A DNA stretch of 54,718 nucleotides from Desulfarculus sp. (GCA_016218705.1 JACRDC010000024.1:1-54718), one strand, 5' to 3'. Numbered from the stretch's first letter, positions 28,430 through 36,684 are shown. The notes: a model not told the origin generated them from the letters alone. Numbers and translations: made by a program.

Positions 28430-29350
28430 ATGGCCCCCGCCCTGGACATACGCACCCTATCCTTTGCCGCGGCGGTGATCGCGGCCATCCTCTTCGGCTA
28501 CATGAGCCATATGGAGCTCACCCGCAAGACCTACCCGGGTTTTCGGCACTGGACCCTGGCGGCCCTGGCCTCGGGGGTGGGCTCGGTACTGGTCACCCTG
28601 CGCGGCCTGGTGCCGGACCTGATCTCCATCGTCGGCGCCAATTTCCTGATAATCCTGGCCATAATGCTGGTGTTCCGGGGCATGGCCATCTTTGGCGGCC
28701 AGCGGCCCAAGACGTGGCCGGACGCCGGCCTGATGATCGCCTATATGGGGCTGGTCTGCTGGTTCACCTACGGCCCGGCCAGCGTCAACTGGCGCATCAT
28801 CGTCTTCTCGCTGTGCAACGGCTATTACGCCTTGCGCGCGGCCCGGCTGGCGGCGCGGGAGGTGGCGGGGCTGCTGCGGGCGCGCAACTGGCAGTTGATC
28901 GTCACCCTGGCCGGCATGGGGGTATTCTTTCTGCTCAGGGCCGTGCTGACCTTCCTCTGGGAGCGGCAAATTGCGGATTTGATGACCGCGGGCACCTTGC
29001 AGGCCATCACCTTCCTGGTTTCCTTCATGGCCCACATCCTCATCTTCACCGGCCTGATCTTCCTGAACATCCAACGGCTGGAGCTTGACCTGACCTCGGT
29101 TCAGGAGGAACTGAAGGTGCTGGGCGGGCTGTTGCCCATCTGCGCCCACTGCAAGCGCATCCGCGACGACAGCGGCTACTGGCACCAGGTGGAGCGCTAC
29201 ATCGCCGCCCACAGCCAGGCCGAGTTCACCCACGGCATCTGCCCGCAATGCCTGCAAGAACTCTATCCCGAGGTGGCCGGCAAGGTGCTGCCCCAGGCCG
29301 CCGATTCAGGACGCCAACCGGCCTCGGGCACATCCCCGGCTTCCGGCTGA
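28430..29350 (+). CDS. Membrane sensor-like protein with CxxC...HGICPxC tail, paralogue 1
   Basis: A 306-residue protein. About seven hydrophobic segments (to about residue 215) resemble the membrane sensor region seen in front of GGDEF domains (TRKTYPGFRHWTLAALASGV, ISIVGANFLIILAIMLVFRG), but no GGDEF, HAMP or kinase domain follows. Instead there is a short helix (QRLELDLTSVQEELKVLGG) and a compact tail with C238-x2-C241 (LPICAHCKRIRDD), then H268, C271-x2-C274 (THGICPQCLQELYPE). This tail is common at the C-terminus of kinases and response regulators in this phylum and looks like a zinc ribbon. It is a close paralogue of the next gene. ATG 28430 has a GAGGT site. Confidence 0.78.
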   Translation: MAPALDIRTLSFAAAVIAAILFGYMSHMELTRKTYPGFRHWTLAALASGVGSVLVTLRGLVPDLISIVGANFLIILAIMLVFRGMAIFGGQRPKTWPDAGLMIAYMGLVCWFTYGPASVNWRIIVFSLCNGYYALRAARLAAREVAGLLRARNWQLIVTLAGMGVFFLLRAVLTFLWERQIADLMTAGTLQAITFLVSFMAHILIFTGLIFLNIQRLELDLTSVQEELKVLGGLLPICAHCKRIRDDSGYWHQVERYIAAHSQAEFTHGICPQCLQELYPEVAGKVLPQAADSGRQPASGTSPASG

Positions 29351-29480
29351 GCACTCCGCAGCCGCCCTGGCGGCCAGCCCAGCCGCTGGCGGACGACCCA
29401 GGCCGCGCACCGCGACGATTGCCATTGACAGGGGCCGGTGGGGATTGGATGCTAGGGGCGTCAAGCCTGGGGGGACGCCC

Positions 29481-30377
29481 GTGAACGATACCGTTGACAT
29501 GCGCAGCCTGAACCTGGCCTGGTCGGCCATCGCGGTGACCTGGGTCATCCTCATGCTGTTCATGCAGCGCACCCGCAAGACCTATCCCGGCTTCGGCCAC
29601 TGGACCCTGGGCACCCTGGCCTCCTGCCTGGGCCTGTTCCTCATCGCCTCGCGGGGCCACCTGCCCTTGCTGCTGTCCTTGGTGGCCGGCAACCTGCTCC
29701 TGGTGGCGCAGGTGATGTTCTTTTACCGCGGCCTGGCCATCTTCGTGGGGCGCAGGCCCAGCCCCTGGACCGATGGGGGCCTGCTGGCCTTTTTTCTGGC
29801 CGCCTATCTGGTCCTGACCTATGCCCTTCCCAGCATCAAGTGGCGCATCATCCTTTTCTCATCGCTGTACATATACTACTTCCTGCGCTGCCTGTTGCTG
29901 GCCTGGCACCAGGTGCCCGCCCTGCTGGGCGCGCGCAACTGGCTGGTCCTCAGTGCCGTGGGCCTGATGGCCGCCTTTTACAGCCTGCGCACCCTTGGGG
30001 TCTTGCTGTGGGATTGGGGGGTGGTGGATATCCTGGCGCCCAGCCCCATGAACCTGACCGTCAACCTGGCCACCGCCTGCCTGGGCATCCTGACCCTGGC
30101 CGGCCTGATCTTCCTCAACGTGCAGCGGCTGGAGATGGACCTGCAATCAGCCCAGCGCGAGGTTGGCCTATTGGGGGGGCTCTTGCCCATCTGCGCCAAG
30201 TGCAAGCGCATCCGCGACGACGGCGGCTACTGGCACCAGGTGGAGCGGTACATAAGCGCCCACAGCGATGCCAACTTCACCCACGGCATCTGCCCGCAGT
30301 GCCTGCAAGATCTTTATCCCGAGGTGGCCGGCAAGGTGCTGCCCCAAGCCACCACCCCGGAGACCCGCCAGGACTAG
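29481..30377 (+). CDS. Membrane sensor-like protein with CxxC...HGICPxC tail, paralogue 2
   Basis: A 298-residue paralogue of the gene 130 bp upstream, with the same order: membrane region with TRKTYPGFGHWTLGTLAS, helix (QRLEMDLQSAQREVGLLGG), tail (LPICAKCKRIRDDGGYWHQV...THGICPQCLQDLYPE). The two genes are most alike at the DNA level in the tail (long identical stretches), less so in the membrane part, as expected for a tail under constraint or gene conversion. GTG 29481 is chosen (GGGGGGA upstream); ATG 29499 is possible. The stop overlaps the convergent stop of the MetE-like gene in a shared CTAG. Confidence 0.77.
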   Translation: MNDTVDMRSLNLAWSAIAVTWVILMLFMQRTRKTYPGFGHWTLGTLASCLGLFLIASRGHLPLLLSLVAGNLLLVAQVMFFYRGLAIFVGRRPSPWTDGGLLAFFLAAYLVLTYALPSIKWRIILFSSLYIYYFLRCLLLAWHQVPALLGARNWLVLSAVGLMAAFYSLRTLGVLLWDWGVVDILAPSPMNLTVNLATACLGILTLAGLIFLNVQRLEMDLQSAQREVGLLGGLLPICAKCKRIRDDGGYWHQVERYISAHSDANFTHGICPQCLQDLYPEVAGKVLPQATTPETRQD

Positions 30378-31399
30378 AGCCCCAAAAGCTCCGCCCGCAG
30401 GTCCCTGGACAGCCGGTTGACCGCCGCCAAGGCCGCCTCCACGGTGCGCTCGCCGTCGGGGTTAATGAGGCAGCAGGTGGCCGGCGACAGCAGCGAGCGC
30501 GACAGCAAAAAGCCGCGGTCAATGCCGGCCTTGTCCAGGGTGTTCCAAAGGTTTATAAGGCGGGCGCTCAGCTCGGGCAGGCCCTGCTTGGCGAAGTTCT
30601 CGGTCTGGGTGGGGATCATGCCCCAGATGATGACCCCGCCCCGGTCCAGAAAACGCCGGATGCTCTTTACGTAAGAGACGAAGCGCTCGCCGTTGGAGTA
30701 CATGTCCAGGCTCAAGACCTCCAGGTCCAGGCCCAGCAAAAAGTCCCAGTCCGGGTTGCCGCACAGGTGCACCCCCCGGGGCCGCTCGATGTAGGAAAAG
30801 AACGTCTCCAGGTCGCGCCGGGCCGCCGCCTCGCCATAGCCGCTCACCCCGCTGAACACGAACTGCAAGCCTGGCTCGTCCACGAACATGAAGGCATTTT
30901 CATTCATCTGCTTGAGCCTTCTGAGCTGGGTGTTGACCCGCTGGGCCATGAACTCCAGCATGAAGGGCCGCACGTTGTCGTCGAAGATGATGGGCCGGTC
31001 GTCCTGGTCCTTGACGTTGAAGCCGAAGCTGATGGGTCCCTCCAACTGCCCGCGTATGGCCGGGCGGTCCTTGAGGTCCAGCTTGAGGAACTGATGGTAC
31101 ACCGCCGAGTAGGTGGGGCTGATGTCGAAGTACTCGGGCTCGGCCATGTGGGCATAAGCCTCTTCCAACTCGGCCAGGAATTTGTCGTAGGAAAAGCTCA
31201 GGCGCTGGTTCTCCATGTCCAGCACCGCCCCGGGGAAGTGCTCCGAGGCCTGCACGTACATGTCCTCGTAGTAGTTGAGCCGCGGCAGTTGGGGCCAGAA
31301 GGGGATGTCCAGGCTCAGGGCGGCCTTGAGCGCCCGGTCCACGTCCTGGTGGGGCATGACCGCCATGGCGGTGGTGAGCAGGTTGCCGGGTAGGGGCAC
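30374..31399 (-). CDS. Short MetE-like (UROD/MetE superfamily) protein, candidate core methionine synthase
   Basis: A 341-residue single TIM-barrel protein resembling only the C-terminal catalytic half of cobalamin-independent methionine synthase. Candidate catalytic features: FVDEPGLQF (cf. the DEPALRE motif of MetE), the zinc-site motif H211-x-C213 (HLCGNPDW), and C309/C310 near the end (SPATCCLINPDG), matching the last MetE zinc cysteine. The N-terminal folate-binding half is absent. 'Core' MetE enzymes in anaerobes accept methyl from corrinoid proteins instead of folate, which would fit this lifestyle; another thiol methyltransferase is equally possible. GTG 31399 follows GAGGAG. The stop overlaps the convergent gene by 4 nt. 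Confidence 0.72.
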   Translation of the reverse strand: MPLPGNLLTTAMAVMPHQDVDRALKAALSLDIPFWPQLPRLNYYEDMYVQASEHFPGAVLDMENQRLSFSYDKFLAELEEAYAHMAEPEYFDISPTYSAVYHQFLKLDLKDRPAIRGQLEGPISFGFNVKDQDDRPIIFDDNVRPFMLEFMAQRVNTQLRRLKQMNENAFMFVDEPGLQFVFSGVSGYGEAAARRDLETFFSYIERPRGVHLCGNPDWDFLLGLDLEVLSLDMYSNGERFVSYVKSIRRFLDRGGVIIWGMIPTQTENFAKQGLPELSARLINLWNTLDKAGIDRGFLLSRSLLSPATCCLINPDGERTVEAALAAVNRLSRDLRAELLGL

Positions 31400-31433
31400 G
31401 GTGGTCTCCTCGTGTACGGTAGGGCTAGGTGGT

Positions 31434-32558
31434 TCAGGCCTGGGCGGCGGCCTTCTGGACCTCCTGGCGCTTTTGCTCGCTCCACTGGGAGCACAGGGCG
31501 GCCCGGCCCTTCATCACGCTCTTGGTGCACAGGGTGCAGGCCGGCAGGCAGGGGTTGATCTGCTCGGCACGCCCCTGTTGGGCCTTGATGGGCCACTGGG
31601 GGTCGGCCAGGAGCACCCGGGCCAGGCCGATGAGATCGGCCTGGCCCTGGGCGATGAGATCCTCGGCAAAGGCTGGCTCTTGTATGCGTCCGGCGGTGAT
31701 TACCGGGATGTCCACCACCTGCTTGATGGCCGCCGCCAGGCCGGTCATGTAGCCCTGGTGCTTTTCCTGTTCCTGGCGCTGGGGCAAAAAGAACGACTCA
31801 TAGGTGCCGCCCATGACCGACAGATAGGCCAGGCCGGCCCGGGCCAGGGCCGGCGCGGCCTGGCGGGCCTCGGCCAGGCTGAAGCCGTCGGGCAACCACT
31901 CGTCGGCCAGGTAGCGGTAGCCAATGGGGAAATCCGGCCCCACCGCCGCCCGTGCCGCCGCGATCACCTCCAGGGGAAAGCGCAGGCGTGCCTCCAGGCC
32001 GCCGCCATGGGTGTCATCGCGGCGGTTGCTGCGCGGTGAGAGGAACTGGGCCAACAGGTAGCCGGTGCCGCCGTGCAGCTCCACGGCATCGAAGCCGGCT
32101 TTCTTGACCCGCGCCGCCGCCTGGGCAAAGGCCTGCACGATCCGGGCGATATCCTGGACGCTCAGGGCGCGGGGGGTCTTGCCACCCACGGGCACCGCCG
32201 AGGGGGCCAGGGGCTCGTCGCGCCAGGCGAAGCGGCCGGCGTGGTTGAGTTGCAAGGAGGCCAGGGCGCCGCCGGCCTTGATGGCTAAAGCCAGTTGGCT
32301 AAGGCCCGGCAGGAAGCGGTCGTCGTCCACGCGCAGGGTAAAAGGCGAGCCCAGGCCCTCGGGTGCCACGGCGGCGTTCTCGGCCACCACCAGGCCGGCG
32401 CCCGAGGCGCCCATCTCGCGGTAGTGCTTGAGGATCAGGGGGCTGACCTCGCCGCTGGGCCGGGCGTAGCCCAAAAACAAAGGCGCCATGGTCACCCGGT
32501 TGGGCAGGCGCAAGCCGGCCAGGGTCAAGGGCGAAAATAGACGTGGGTAGGCGGTCAT
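31434..32558 (-). CDS. NADH:flavin oxidoreductase (old yellow enzyme family) with Fe-S motif
   Basis: A 374-residue FMN TIM-barrel enzyme. It opens RLFSPLTLAGLRLPNRVTMA and has the substrate-site pair in AVELHGGTGYLLAQFLSPRSN (quoted in part: ELHGGTGYLLAQFLSP) and ITAGRIQEPAFAEDL. At the C-terminus, NPCLPACTLCTKSVMKGRAALC holds C-x3-C-x2-C-x11-C, like the 4Fe-4S site of 2,4-dienoyl-CoA reductase and trimethylamine dehydrogenase (quoted in part: CLPACTLC). The FAD/NAD domain that normally follows is absent. It probably reduces enoates or similar; the substrate is unknown. It lies 34 bp upstream of the MetE-like gene on the same strand, so the two may be co-transcribed. Confidence 0.85.
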   Translation of the reverse strand: MTAYPRLFSPLTLAGLRLPNRVTMAPLFLGYARPSGEVSPLILKHYREMGASGAGLVVAENAAVAPEGLGSPFTLRVDDDRFLPGLSQLALAIKAGGALASLQLNHAGRFAWRDEPLAPSAVPVGGKTPRALSVQDIARIVQAFAQAAARVKKAGFDAVELHGGTGYLLAQFLSPRSNRRDDTHGGGLEARLRFPLEVIAAARAAVGPDFPIGYRYLADEWLPDGFSLAEARQAAPALARAGLAYLSVMGGTYESFFLPQRQEQEKHQGYMTGLAAAIKQVVDIPVITAGRIQEPAFAEDLIAQGQADLIGLARVLLADPQWPIKAQQGRAEQINPCLPACTLCTKSVMKGRAALCSQWSEQKRQEVQKAAAQA

Positions 32559-32741
32559 GGCGTCCTCCGCTGTTGGCGGTGTGGCGAGGCGGCGTCCGGG
32601 GGCATGTGTAATGATAGCAGCCCCGGGCCGGCCAGGGCCACGGCTTTGCCGGGCTTGCGCGCCAGCCCAAACCTGATAAATAAGGTGGGTGCGGCCCGGA
32701 ATCGCCCTCGCCGGCCATAAACCTTCGCAGGAAGCGGCCCC

Positions 32742-34691
32742 ATGCTTCGGTCAAATTCCCGTCTGTGCCTGTTCTGCCTCCTGGGCCTGCTCCTGGGCCT
32801 GGCCGGCGCGCCCGCCGCCAGGGCCGAGACGGTCAGCCTGCCCATCACCATTGATTATCCCCTGCTGCGCGACATGGTGGCCAGGCAGTCCTTCCCCGGC
32901 CCCGGCGAGACGGCCACGGTGGTCAACCAGATGGGCGGCTGCACCCTGATTGAGATGAGCCAGCCCCAGGTGGAGCCGGAGCGCGAATATTTGCGCCTGC
33001 GCTCGGCCATCACGGTGCGCTTGGGGGTCTCCGTGGCCGGCAAGTGCCTCAACCCCGTGGACTGGAAGGGCTTCATCGAGCTGGTGCAGCGGCCCCGCCT
33101 GACCGCCCCCCACTGGGACATGGCCTTCGACACCGTGCAGTCGCGCCTGTTCGACCAGGACGGCCAGCCGGCCAAACTGGCCCAGACCATGTGGGACCTC
33201 ATCAAGGAGCACGTGCACGCCTACCTGGACCGCCAGACCATCAGCCTGGCACCGCCCATGAAGGACCTGACCCAGTTCCTGCCCCTGTTGATGGACCAGG
33301 CCTCCCAGCCGCGCATGCAGGCCTGGATGAAGAGCCTGCGCCCCGGCCCGCTGACCGTCACGCCCTTGGCGCTCAAGGCCGACATCCTCATGGACGTGGC
33401 GCCGGCGGCCGCCCCGGACGCCGAGCGCCTGACCATCTCGGCCCCGGAGGTGGAGCGCTTCATCGATGCCTGGCAGGCCTGGGACGCCTTCCTGGTCTAC
33501 CAGATAAACTTTTTGGGGCGCCGGCCGCTCACCGCCCAGGAGCGGCGCACCCTCTTGGACACCCTGCTGGAGACCCGCCACCGCTTCGTGGCCGAACTGG
33601 CCCAGGACTCGCCCACCCGGCGAGACGTGGTGCGCGAGCAGTTCGTCATGGCCTGGCAACGCCTGGCCCCCCTGTTCCGCCGCCAGTTGGCCGAAGGAGG
33701 GACCGACCGCCGCCTGAGCTACCTGGGGTTCTTCACCGCCGCCGATGCCCTGGCCGCCCTGGACAGGCTGGGGCCCACCCTGGGGGTGGACGTCAGCAAG
33801 AACGGCCTGATACGCCTGATACGCCTGATGGAGGCCGACAGCGCCCGCCAGCCCGGCCTGGAATACTCACCAGCAGTGGATCCCGGCCTGCGCCGCATCC
33901 TGGGCCTGGGGCCGGCCCCGGAGATGGCCGGACCGGCCTACCCCGTGCAGGAGCTGCCCTGGTCGCCGCCCGAGCCCCAGCCCGGCGAAACCGCCCCGTC
34001 CCCCGGCCGGCCCGACGACGTCCCCAGCGACTCGCCGCCGGCCAGCAGCCGTTTCCTGCGCTGGCTGGTCGGCACGGCCTGGGCCGCCGAGGGCGGCCAG
34101 CCCGCCGACCTAAAGGAAATAAGGCCCTGGGTGCTCATGCCCGACAACCGCGAGGTCTACCTGGAGCGGCTCAAGGAGGCCATCCGGGTGGCCTCCCAGA
34201 AGACCGTGGCCAAGAACCGTTTGGACCCCAGGCACCAGGAGATGTTCTCCCTGTTGGCCACCAGCACCGCCTGGCAGGAGAGCTGCTGGCGCCAGTTCAT
34301 CACCGCCGGCGGCAAGATCACCTACCTGCGTTCCTACAACAACACCTCGGTGGGGGTGATGCAGATCAACGAGCGGGTGTGGCGGGGCATGTACGACCTG
34401 CCCAGTCTGCGCTGGAACGTGCTCTACAACATCCGCGCCGGCTGTGAAATTTTGGAGCTTTATCTGCGCGAGTACGCCCTGCAAGGCAATGGCAAGAGCC
34501 GCTCCCTGGACCCGCCCACCCTGGCCAAGGCGGTCTACGCCATGTACAACGGCGGCCCCGGCCAACTGGAGCGCTTCCTCAAGCGCCAGGCCAGCAACTC
34601 CTACGCCATGAGCGACAAGCTGTTCGCCGAAAAGCTGAACTGGGTGATGAGCGGCCAGTGGGACAAGCTGGAGCGCTGTTGGGGGCAGTAG
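32742..34691 (+). CDS. Periplasmic lytic transglycosylase (SLT domain) with large novel N-terminus
   Basis: Cleaves peptidoglycan glycan strands. The 649-residue protein has a signal peptide (about 1-28), then a 450-residue region without a recognised domain, a Pro-rich linker (about 400-435), and a C-terminal SLT-type domain. In the SLT domain the catalytic glutamate is at about residue 512 (STAWQESCWRQF), followed by NNTSVGVMQINERVWRGMYD and AVYAMYNGGPGQLERFLKRQ. It is transcribed divergently from the oxidoreductase gene, with an AGGA ribosome site before ATG 32742. The N-terminal region may anchor or direct the enzyme to a partner. Confidence 0.85.
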   Translation: MLRSNSRLCLFCLLGLLLGLAGAPAARAETVSLPITIDYPLLRDMVARQSFPGPGETATVVNQMGGCTLIEMSQPQVEPEREYLRLRSAITVRLGVSVAGKCLNPVDWKGFIELVQRPRLTAPHWDMAFDTVQSRLFDQDGQPAKLAQTMWDLIKEHVHAYLDRQTISLAPPMKDLTQFLPLLMDQASQPRMQAWMKSLRPGPLTVTPLALKADILMDVAPAAAPDAERLTISAPEVERFIDAWQAWDAFLVYQINFLGRRPLTAQERRTLLDTLLETRHRFVAELAQDSPTRRDVVREQFVMAWQRLAPLFRRQLAEGGTDRRLSYLGFFTAADALAALDRLGPTLGVDVSKNGLIRLIRLMEADSARQPGLEYSPAVDPGLRRILGLGPAPEMAGPAYPVQELPWSPPEPQPGETAPSPGRPDDVPSDSPPASSRFLRWLVGTAWAAEGGQPADLKEIRPWVLMPDNREVYLERLKEAIRVASQKTVAKNRLDPRHQEMFSLLATSTAWQESCWRQFITAGGKITYLRSYNNTSVGVMQINERVWRGMYDLPSLRWNVLYNIRAGCEILELYLREYALQGNGKSRSLDPPTLAKAVYAMYNGGPGQLERFLKRQASNSYAMSDKLFAEKLNWVMSGQWDKLERCWGQ

Positions 34692-35008
34692 GCCCCCGTG
34701 CCCGCCGGCCCGGTGCCCCGGGCTGGGCATAGACGGGTCGGGCGGCGCCGTGGCTCCAACCTATGCAGCCGGCTCCCGTGGTAAGGTAATTGCGTGGCCA
34801 TAAAACCGGGCGGGGGAAAACCCCGCCCCTTCATCAAGAAAAACCAACGAATCGCTGCCTTAATGTCGGGGCGGGGGTCGAGTGCCTCGACTCCCAATGC
34901 GTGCCGGGAGACGCTCTACCCTGACCAACCCCGTCGGCTCCCGTCCAGACCTTGTTGAACATACAAGGGGCGGGGTTTATCCGCGCCCGTCTTGTTCTTA
35001 TCAGCCCG
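34692..35008. repeat. Intergenic repeat cluster between SLT gene and purA
   Basis: No gene is supported here. Bases 34725-34790 resemble family B (GGGCATAGACGGGTCGGG, then CCGGCTCCCG). Family A arms occur at 34797-34848 (CGGGCGGGGGAAAACCCCGC, then TTCATCAAGAAAAA), 34860-34876 (TTAATGTCGGGGCGGGG) and 34964-34992 (AAGGGGCGGGGTTTATCCGC). The middle arm runs into a hairpin, GGGGTCGAG with CTCGACTCC (34876-34893). These genes are convergent, so the cluster could help separate transcripts. Confidence 0.7.
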
Positions 35009-36307
35009 CTACTGGGCGAAGACGTCCTTCATCATGATGGTGGCCTCGCGGTCGGCGCCCACGCTGACCATGGCCAGGGGCGCGCCCACCACCTGCACCA
35101 GGCGCTCCAGGTAGGTCCGGCAGGCGGCGGGCAGGTCCTGGTAGCGGCGCACGCTGGTGATGTCCTCCTGCCAGCCCTCCAGGTCCTCGTAGATGGGCTG
35201 GCACTGGGCCAGCTTGGCCAGCGAGGCCGGCACGGAGTGCATGGTGGAGCCGTCGGGCAGGCGATAGCCCACGCACAGGCGCAGCTTTTTCAGGCCGGTG
35301 AGCACGTCCAGCTTGGTCAGGCACAGGCCCTCGATGCCCGAAAGGCGCACCGAGTGCTTGACCACCACGGCGTCCAGCCAGCCGCAGCGCCGGGGCCGGC
35401 CGGTGGTGGAGCCGTACTCGGCGCCCTGGTCCCTGAGCCACTTGCCGTTTTCGTCCTCCAGCTCGGTGGGGAAAGGGCCGCCGCCCACGCGGGTGGTGTA
35501 GGCCTTGACCAGGCCCAGCACCGGTCCCAGCTTGGTGACGCCCACGCCGCTGCCGCAGCAAGCCGAGCCGGCCACCGGGTTGGAGGAGGTGACAAAGGGA
35601 TAGGTGCCGTGGTCTATGTCCAAATGGGTACCCTGGGCGCCCTCGAACAAGAGCGACTGGCCGGCCTCAAGCATCTCGTCCAGCTCCAGGGCCACGTCGG
35701 TTATATAGGGGGCCAGGCGCTGGCCAAAGGCCAGGTACTGCTGGTAGATGGCGCCCGCGTCCAGGGGCTCCTCCTTGTAGTACTGGGTCAGCCAGAAGTT
35801 CTTCTCGGCCACGTTGGCCTCGATCTTGGCCTGGAGTATCTCGGGCTCCAACAGGTCCACGGCGCGCACGCCCACCCGGGAGACCTTGTCCTCGTAGCAG
35901 GGGCCGATGCCCCGGCCGGTGGTGCCGATGGCCGCGCCGCCCTTGGCCTTTTCCCGCGCCAGGTCCAGGGCCTTGTGGTAGGGCATGATGAGGTGGGCCC
36001 GCTCGCTCAGGCGCAGCTTGCCCGGCCCGGCCTCCACCCCGCGGGCGGTCAGGCGGTCCATCTCGCCGAGGAACACCTCGGGGTCCACCACCACGCCGTT
36101 GCCCACGAAGCATTTCTTGCCCGGGTGCAGCACGCCCGAGGGAATCAGATGCAGTATGAACTTCTCGCCGCCCACCACCAGGGTGTGGCCGGCGTTGTTG
36201 CCGCCTTGGAAGCGCACGATGCCCTGCACCCGCTCGGTGAGCAGGTCCACCACCTTGCCCTTGCCCTCGTCGCCCCACTGGGAGCCCACCACGATGACGC
36301 ATGCCAT
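35009..36307 (-). CDS. purA: Adenylosuccinate synthetase
   Basis: GTP-dependent first committed step from IMP to AMP. The 432-residue protein starts ACVIVVGSQWGDEGKGKVVD with the P-loop and catalytic Asp, followed by GGNNAGHTLVVGGEKFILHL and GTTGRGIGPCYEDKVSRVGV, and ends normally. ATG 36307 is chosen because AGGAGG lies upstream (36317-36322, minus strand). An open frame continues to 36493 but runs through four hairpins and lacks PurA similarity. It is transcribed alone, behind a hairpin-rich leader. Confidence 0.96.
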   Translation of the reverse strand: MACVIVVGSQWGDEGKGKVVDLLTERVQGIVRFQGGNNAGHTLVVGGEKFILHLIPSGVLHPGKKCFVGNGVVVDPEVFLGEMDRLTARGVEAGPGKLRLSERAHLIMPYHKALDLAREKAKGGAAIGTTGRGIGPCYEDKVSRVGVRAVDLLEPEILQAKIEANVAEKNFWLTQYYKEEPLDAGAIYQQYLAFGQRLAPYITDVALELDEMLEAGQSLLFEGAQGTHLDIDHGTYPFVTSSNPVAGSACCGSGVGVTKLGPVLGLVKAYTTRVGGGPFPTELEDENGKWLRDQGAEYGSTTGRPRRCGWLDAVVVKHSVRLSGIEGLCLTKLDVLTGLKKLRLCVGYRLPDGSTMHSVPASLAKLAQCQPIYEDLEGWQEDITSVRRYQDLPAACRTYLERLVQVVGAPLAMVSVGADREATIMMKDVFAQ

Positions 36308-36512
36308 GGGCCTATAACCTCCTGAAGAAACTTTTCTCATGGCCATAAACAGGCTGTTGAAAAAAGCCTGTTGGCGGGCCAAGGAAGGCCCGCCAAAAAG
36401 CGCAGGCTCTTTAGGGCCAAGCTTTTTGGGAGAGTTAGCCGAATTGATTTCGGCTAACTCGATGTGAAAAAGTCCATGGATGGACTTTTTCACGTCCTGC
36501 TAATGCCCCGTG
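36308..36512 (-). promoter_or_regulatory. Hairpin-rich purA leader (four perfect inverted repeats)
   Basis: Four perfect inverted repeats lie within 150 bp. D: 14-bp arms, GTGAAAAAGTCCAT at 36464-36477 and its complement to 36493. C: 12-bp arms, GAGTTAGCCGAA at 36432-36443 and 36449-36460. B: 10-bp arms, TTGGCGGGCC at 36371-36380 and 36387-36396. A: 8-bp arms, AACAGGCT at 36348-36355 and 36365-36372. All lie downstream of the candidate purA promoter, so they would be transcribed as its leader. They could be an attenuator or RNA switch, or a MITE-like palindromic insertion. Confidence 0.6.
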
Positions 36513-36513
36513 T

Positions 36514-36542
36514 ACCCTACTGTAAGGCAGTTCCCCTGTCAA
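36514..36542 (-). promoter_or_regulatory. Candidate purA promoter
   Basis: On the minus strand: perfect TTGACA (36537-36542), 17 bp, TAGGGT (36514-36519, weak). It implies a 5' leader of about 200 nt that includes the four hairpins. Confidence 0.5.
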
Positions 36543-36568
36543 CTTGCGGCCACGGTTGCGGCCACGGT

Positions 36569-36597
36569 TTGAAGGCCCACAGGCCCCGTGATATACT
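36569..36597 (+). promoter_or_regulatory. Promoter of tRNA-Gly
   Basis: TTGAAG (36569-36574), 17 bp, TATACT (36592-36597), 10 bp before the mature 5' end. Just upstream, a 12-bp unit (TTGCGGCCACGG) is repeated twice in tandem (36544-36567). Confidence 0.75.
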
Positions 36598-36607
36598 GCA
36601 ACCCCGC

Positions 36608-36684
36608 GCGGGAGTAGCTCAGTTGGCCAGAGCGTCAGCCTTCCAAGCTGAGGGTCGCGGGTTCGATTCCCGTCTCCCGCTCCA
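36608..36684 (+). tRNA. tRNA-Gly (anticodon TCC)
   Basis: A full cloverleaf: acceptor GCGGGAG with CTCCCGC, D arm GCTC/GAGC, anticodon stem TCAGC/GCTGA around loop CTTCCAA (anticodon TCC), T arm GCGGG-TTCGATT-CCCGT, discriminator T and encoded CCA. It reads GGA/GGG codons. No integrase or attachment duplication lies next to it. Confidence 0.97.

Noticed and set aside
34952-36325. A 457-codon frame opposite purA
   Set aside because: Same reason: purA is unambiguous on the minus strand, and the antisense product has no recognisable motifs.
36308-36600. Purine riboswitch before purA
   Set aside because: The conserved loop and junction sequences of purine riboswitches are absent; the region consists of simple linear hairpins.
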